Below, piece after piece: positions 5,967 to 6,313 of a stretch of DNA of 6,313 bases. Both the position numbers and the translations under genes were made by a program. Below the pieces are notes generated by a model. The model did no database searches and was not told the origin of the DNA. It was given only the letters and a program-made list of their open reading frames with translations. Position 1 is the stretch's first letter. Each line of letters opens with the position of its first letter. Origin of the DNA: Thermoanaerobaculia bacterium (GTDB taxonomy: Bacteria > Acidobacteriota > Thermoanaerobaculia > Multivoradales > JAHEKO01); NCBI GenBank assembly GCA_029287645.1, contig JARFQS010000472.1, positions 1 to 6,313 of the forward strand, written 5' to 3'.

Positions 5967-6311
5967 TCAGCTGTAGTTCTTGAGCCGATCCCAGACCTCG
6001 GCAAGCGGGAGCTGCAGGTCGCGGCATACGAAGATGGGCAGATCGCTCTCATAAGGCATGCAGAATCGGCACGGCACCCGATCCGCCAACTCGACACTCT
6101 CGAAGCTGCGCTCCAGGGCTTCGCGATCACCACCCAACACAATGACCACTTCCCCGGTGAAACGGCGAGGTCCCCACAGCCAGTAGCTGTTGTGGGGGCT
6201 GATGGCGTAGGGAAGTCCCAACACTCGGCCGAAGTGGTCGATGGCTCCGGCTCGTCCATAGTTCTCACCGAATACGGCAGCCAGCTCTCGCTCCTCGAAA
6301 GACAGGGAGTT
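5967..6311 (-). CDS. C-terminal end of a GT-C type membrane glycosyltransferase (ArnT/PMT-like, GT39/GT83-type), truncated by window edge
   Basis: The frame on the minus strand is open from the right edge to the TGA at 5969-5967 and gives 114 residues with no start needed inside the window. The fragment carries blocks typical of the soluble C-terminal region of bacterial PMT_2/ArnT-like integral-membrane glycosyltransferases, which move a sugar from a polyprenyl-phosphate donor to lipid or protein at the outer face of the membrane. These blocks are F-G-E-N-Y-G-R-A-G-A-I, LGLPYAISPHNSYWLWGP, the strand EVVIVLGGD, and the ending CRFCMPYESDLPIFVCRDL then EVWDRLKNY. The catalytic first-loop acidic residues and the transmembrane helices would lie upstream, outside the window, so donor and acceptor cannot be inferred. 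C81, C84 and C96 are present in the fragment. A GTG/TTG near 6224 is internal, since conserved family sequence continues upstream of it. It converges on lhgO with a 42-base gap. Confidence 0.8.
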   Translation of the reverse strand, partial: NSLSFEERELAAVFGENYGRAGAIDHFGRVLGLPYAISPHNSYWLWGPRRFTGEVVIVLGGDREALERSFESVELADRVPCRFCMPYESDLPIFVCRDLQLPLAEVWDRLKNYS

Positions 6312-6313
6312 AT

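Overview
The window is GC-rich, gene-dense bacterial chromosome. It holds four complete genes and two partial ones, separated by short gaps of 24 to 98 bases. The gene mix is an AspC-type class I aminotransferase, a secreted M20 peptidase, a PilZ protein with a pseudo-receiver, an L-2-hydroxyglutarate oxidase and an ArnT/PMT-like glycosyltransferase. That suits a heterotrophic Gram-negative lineage such as Acidobacteriota, Myxococcota or a related uncultured group. This placement is inference, because no marker gene or RNA gene is present.

Layout on the + strand: the C-terminal part of an aspartate/aromatic aminotransferase (2-520); a class V PLP enzyme of the isopenicillin-N-epimerase/cysteine-desulfurase superfamily that lacks the desulfurase cysteine (545-1699); an exported M20 metallopeptidase whose C-terminus is a complete CpeT/CpcT-like domain (1743-3863); a degenerate-receiver plus PilZ protein (3941-4642); and LhgO, L-2-hydroxyglutarate oxidase (4719-5924). 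On the - strand, converging on lhgO, is the C-terminal end of a GT-C type membrane glycosyltransferase (5967 to the right edge). No intergenic stretch exceeds 300 bases, and I see no tRNA, rRNA, CRISPR array, insertion sequence or convincing terminator.

The first three genes are closely spaced and may be co-transcribed. Together they look like a peptide and amino-acid breakdown group: a periplasmic or outer-surface dipeptidase would release amino acids, and two cytoplasmic PLP enzymes could process them. LhgO regenerates 2-oxoglutarate, the amino acceptor used by aminotransferases, which is a loose thematic link. The PilZ gene is probably an independent c-di-GMP effector.

The most notable item is the M20-CpeT fusion. 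CpeT/CpcT proteins are known as phycobilin lyases of cyanobacterial light-harvesting proteins. Here the domain is fused to a secreted peptidase with no phycobiliprotein gene in view, so its ligand and role are open. Secondary observations are a clear excess of the hexamer CGATCG, a perfect 10-bp inverted repeat inside the class V gene, and the missing cysteine of the class V enzyme.
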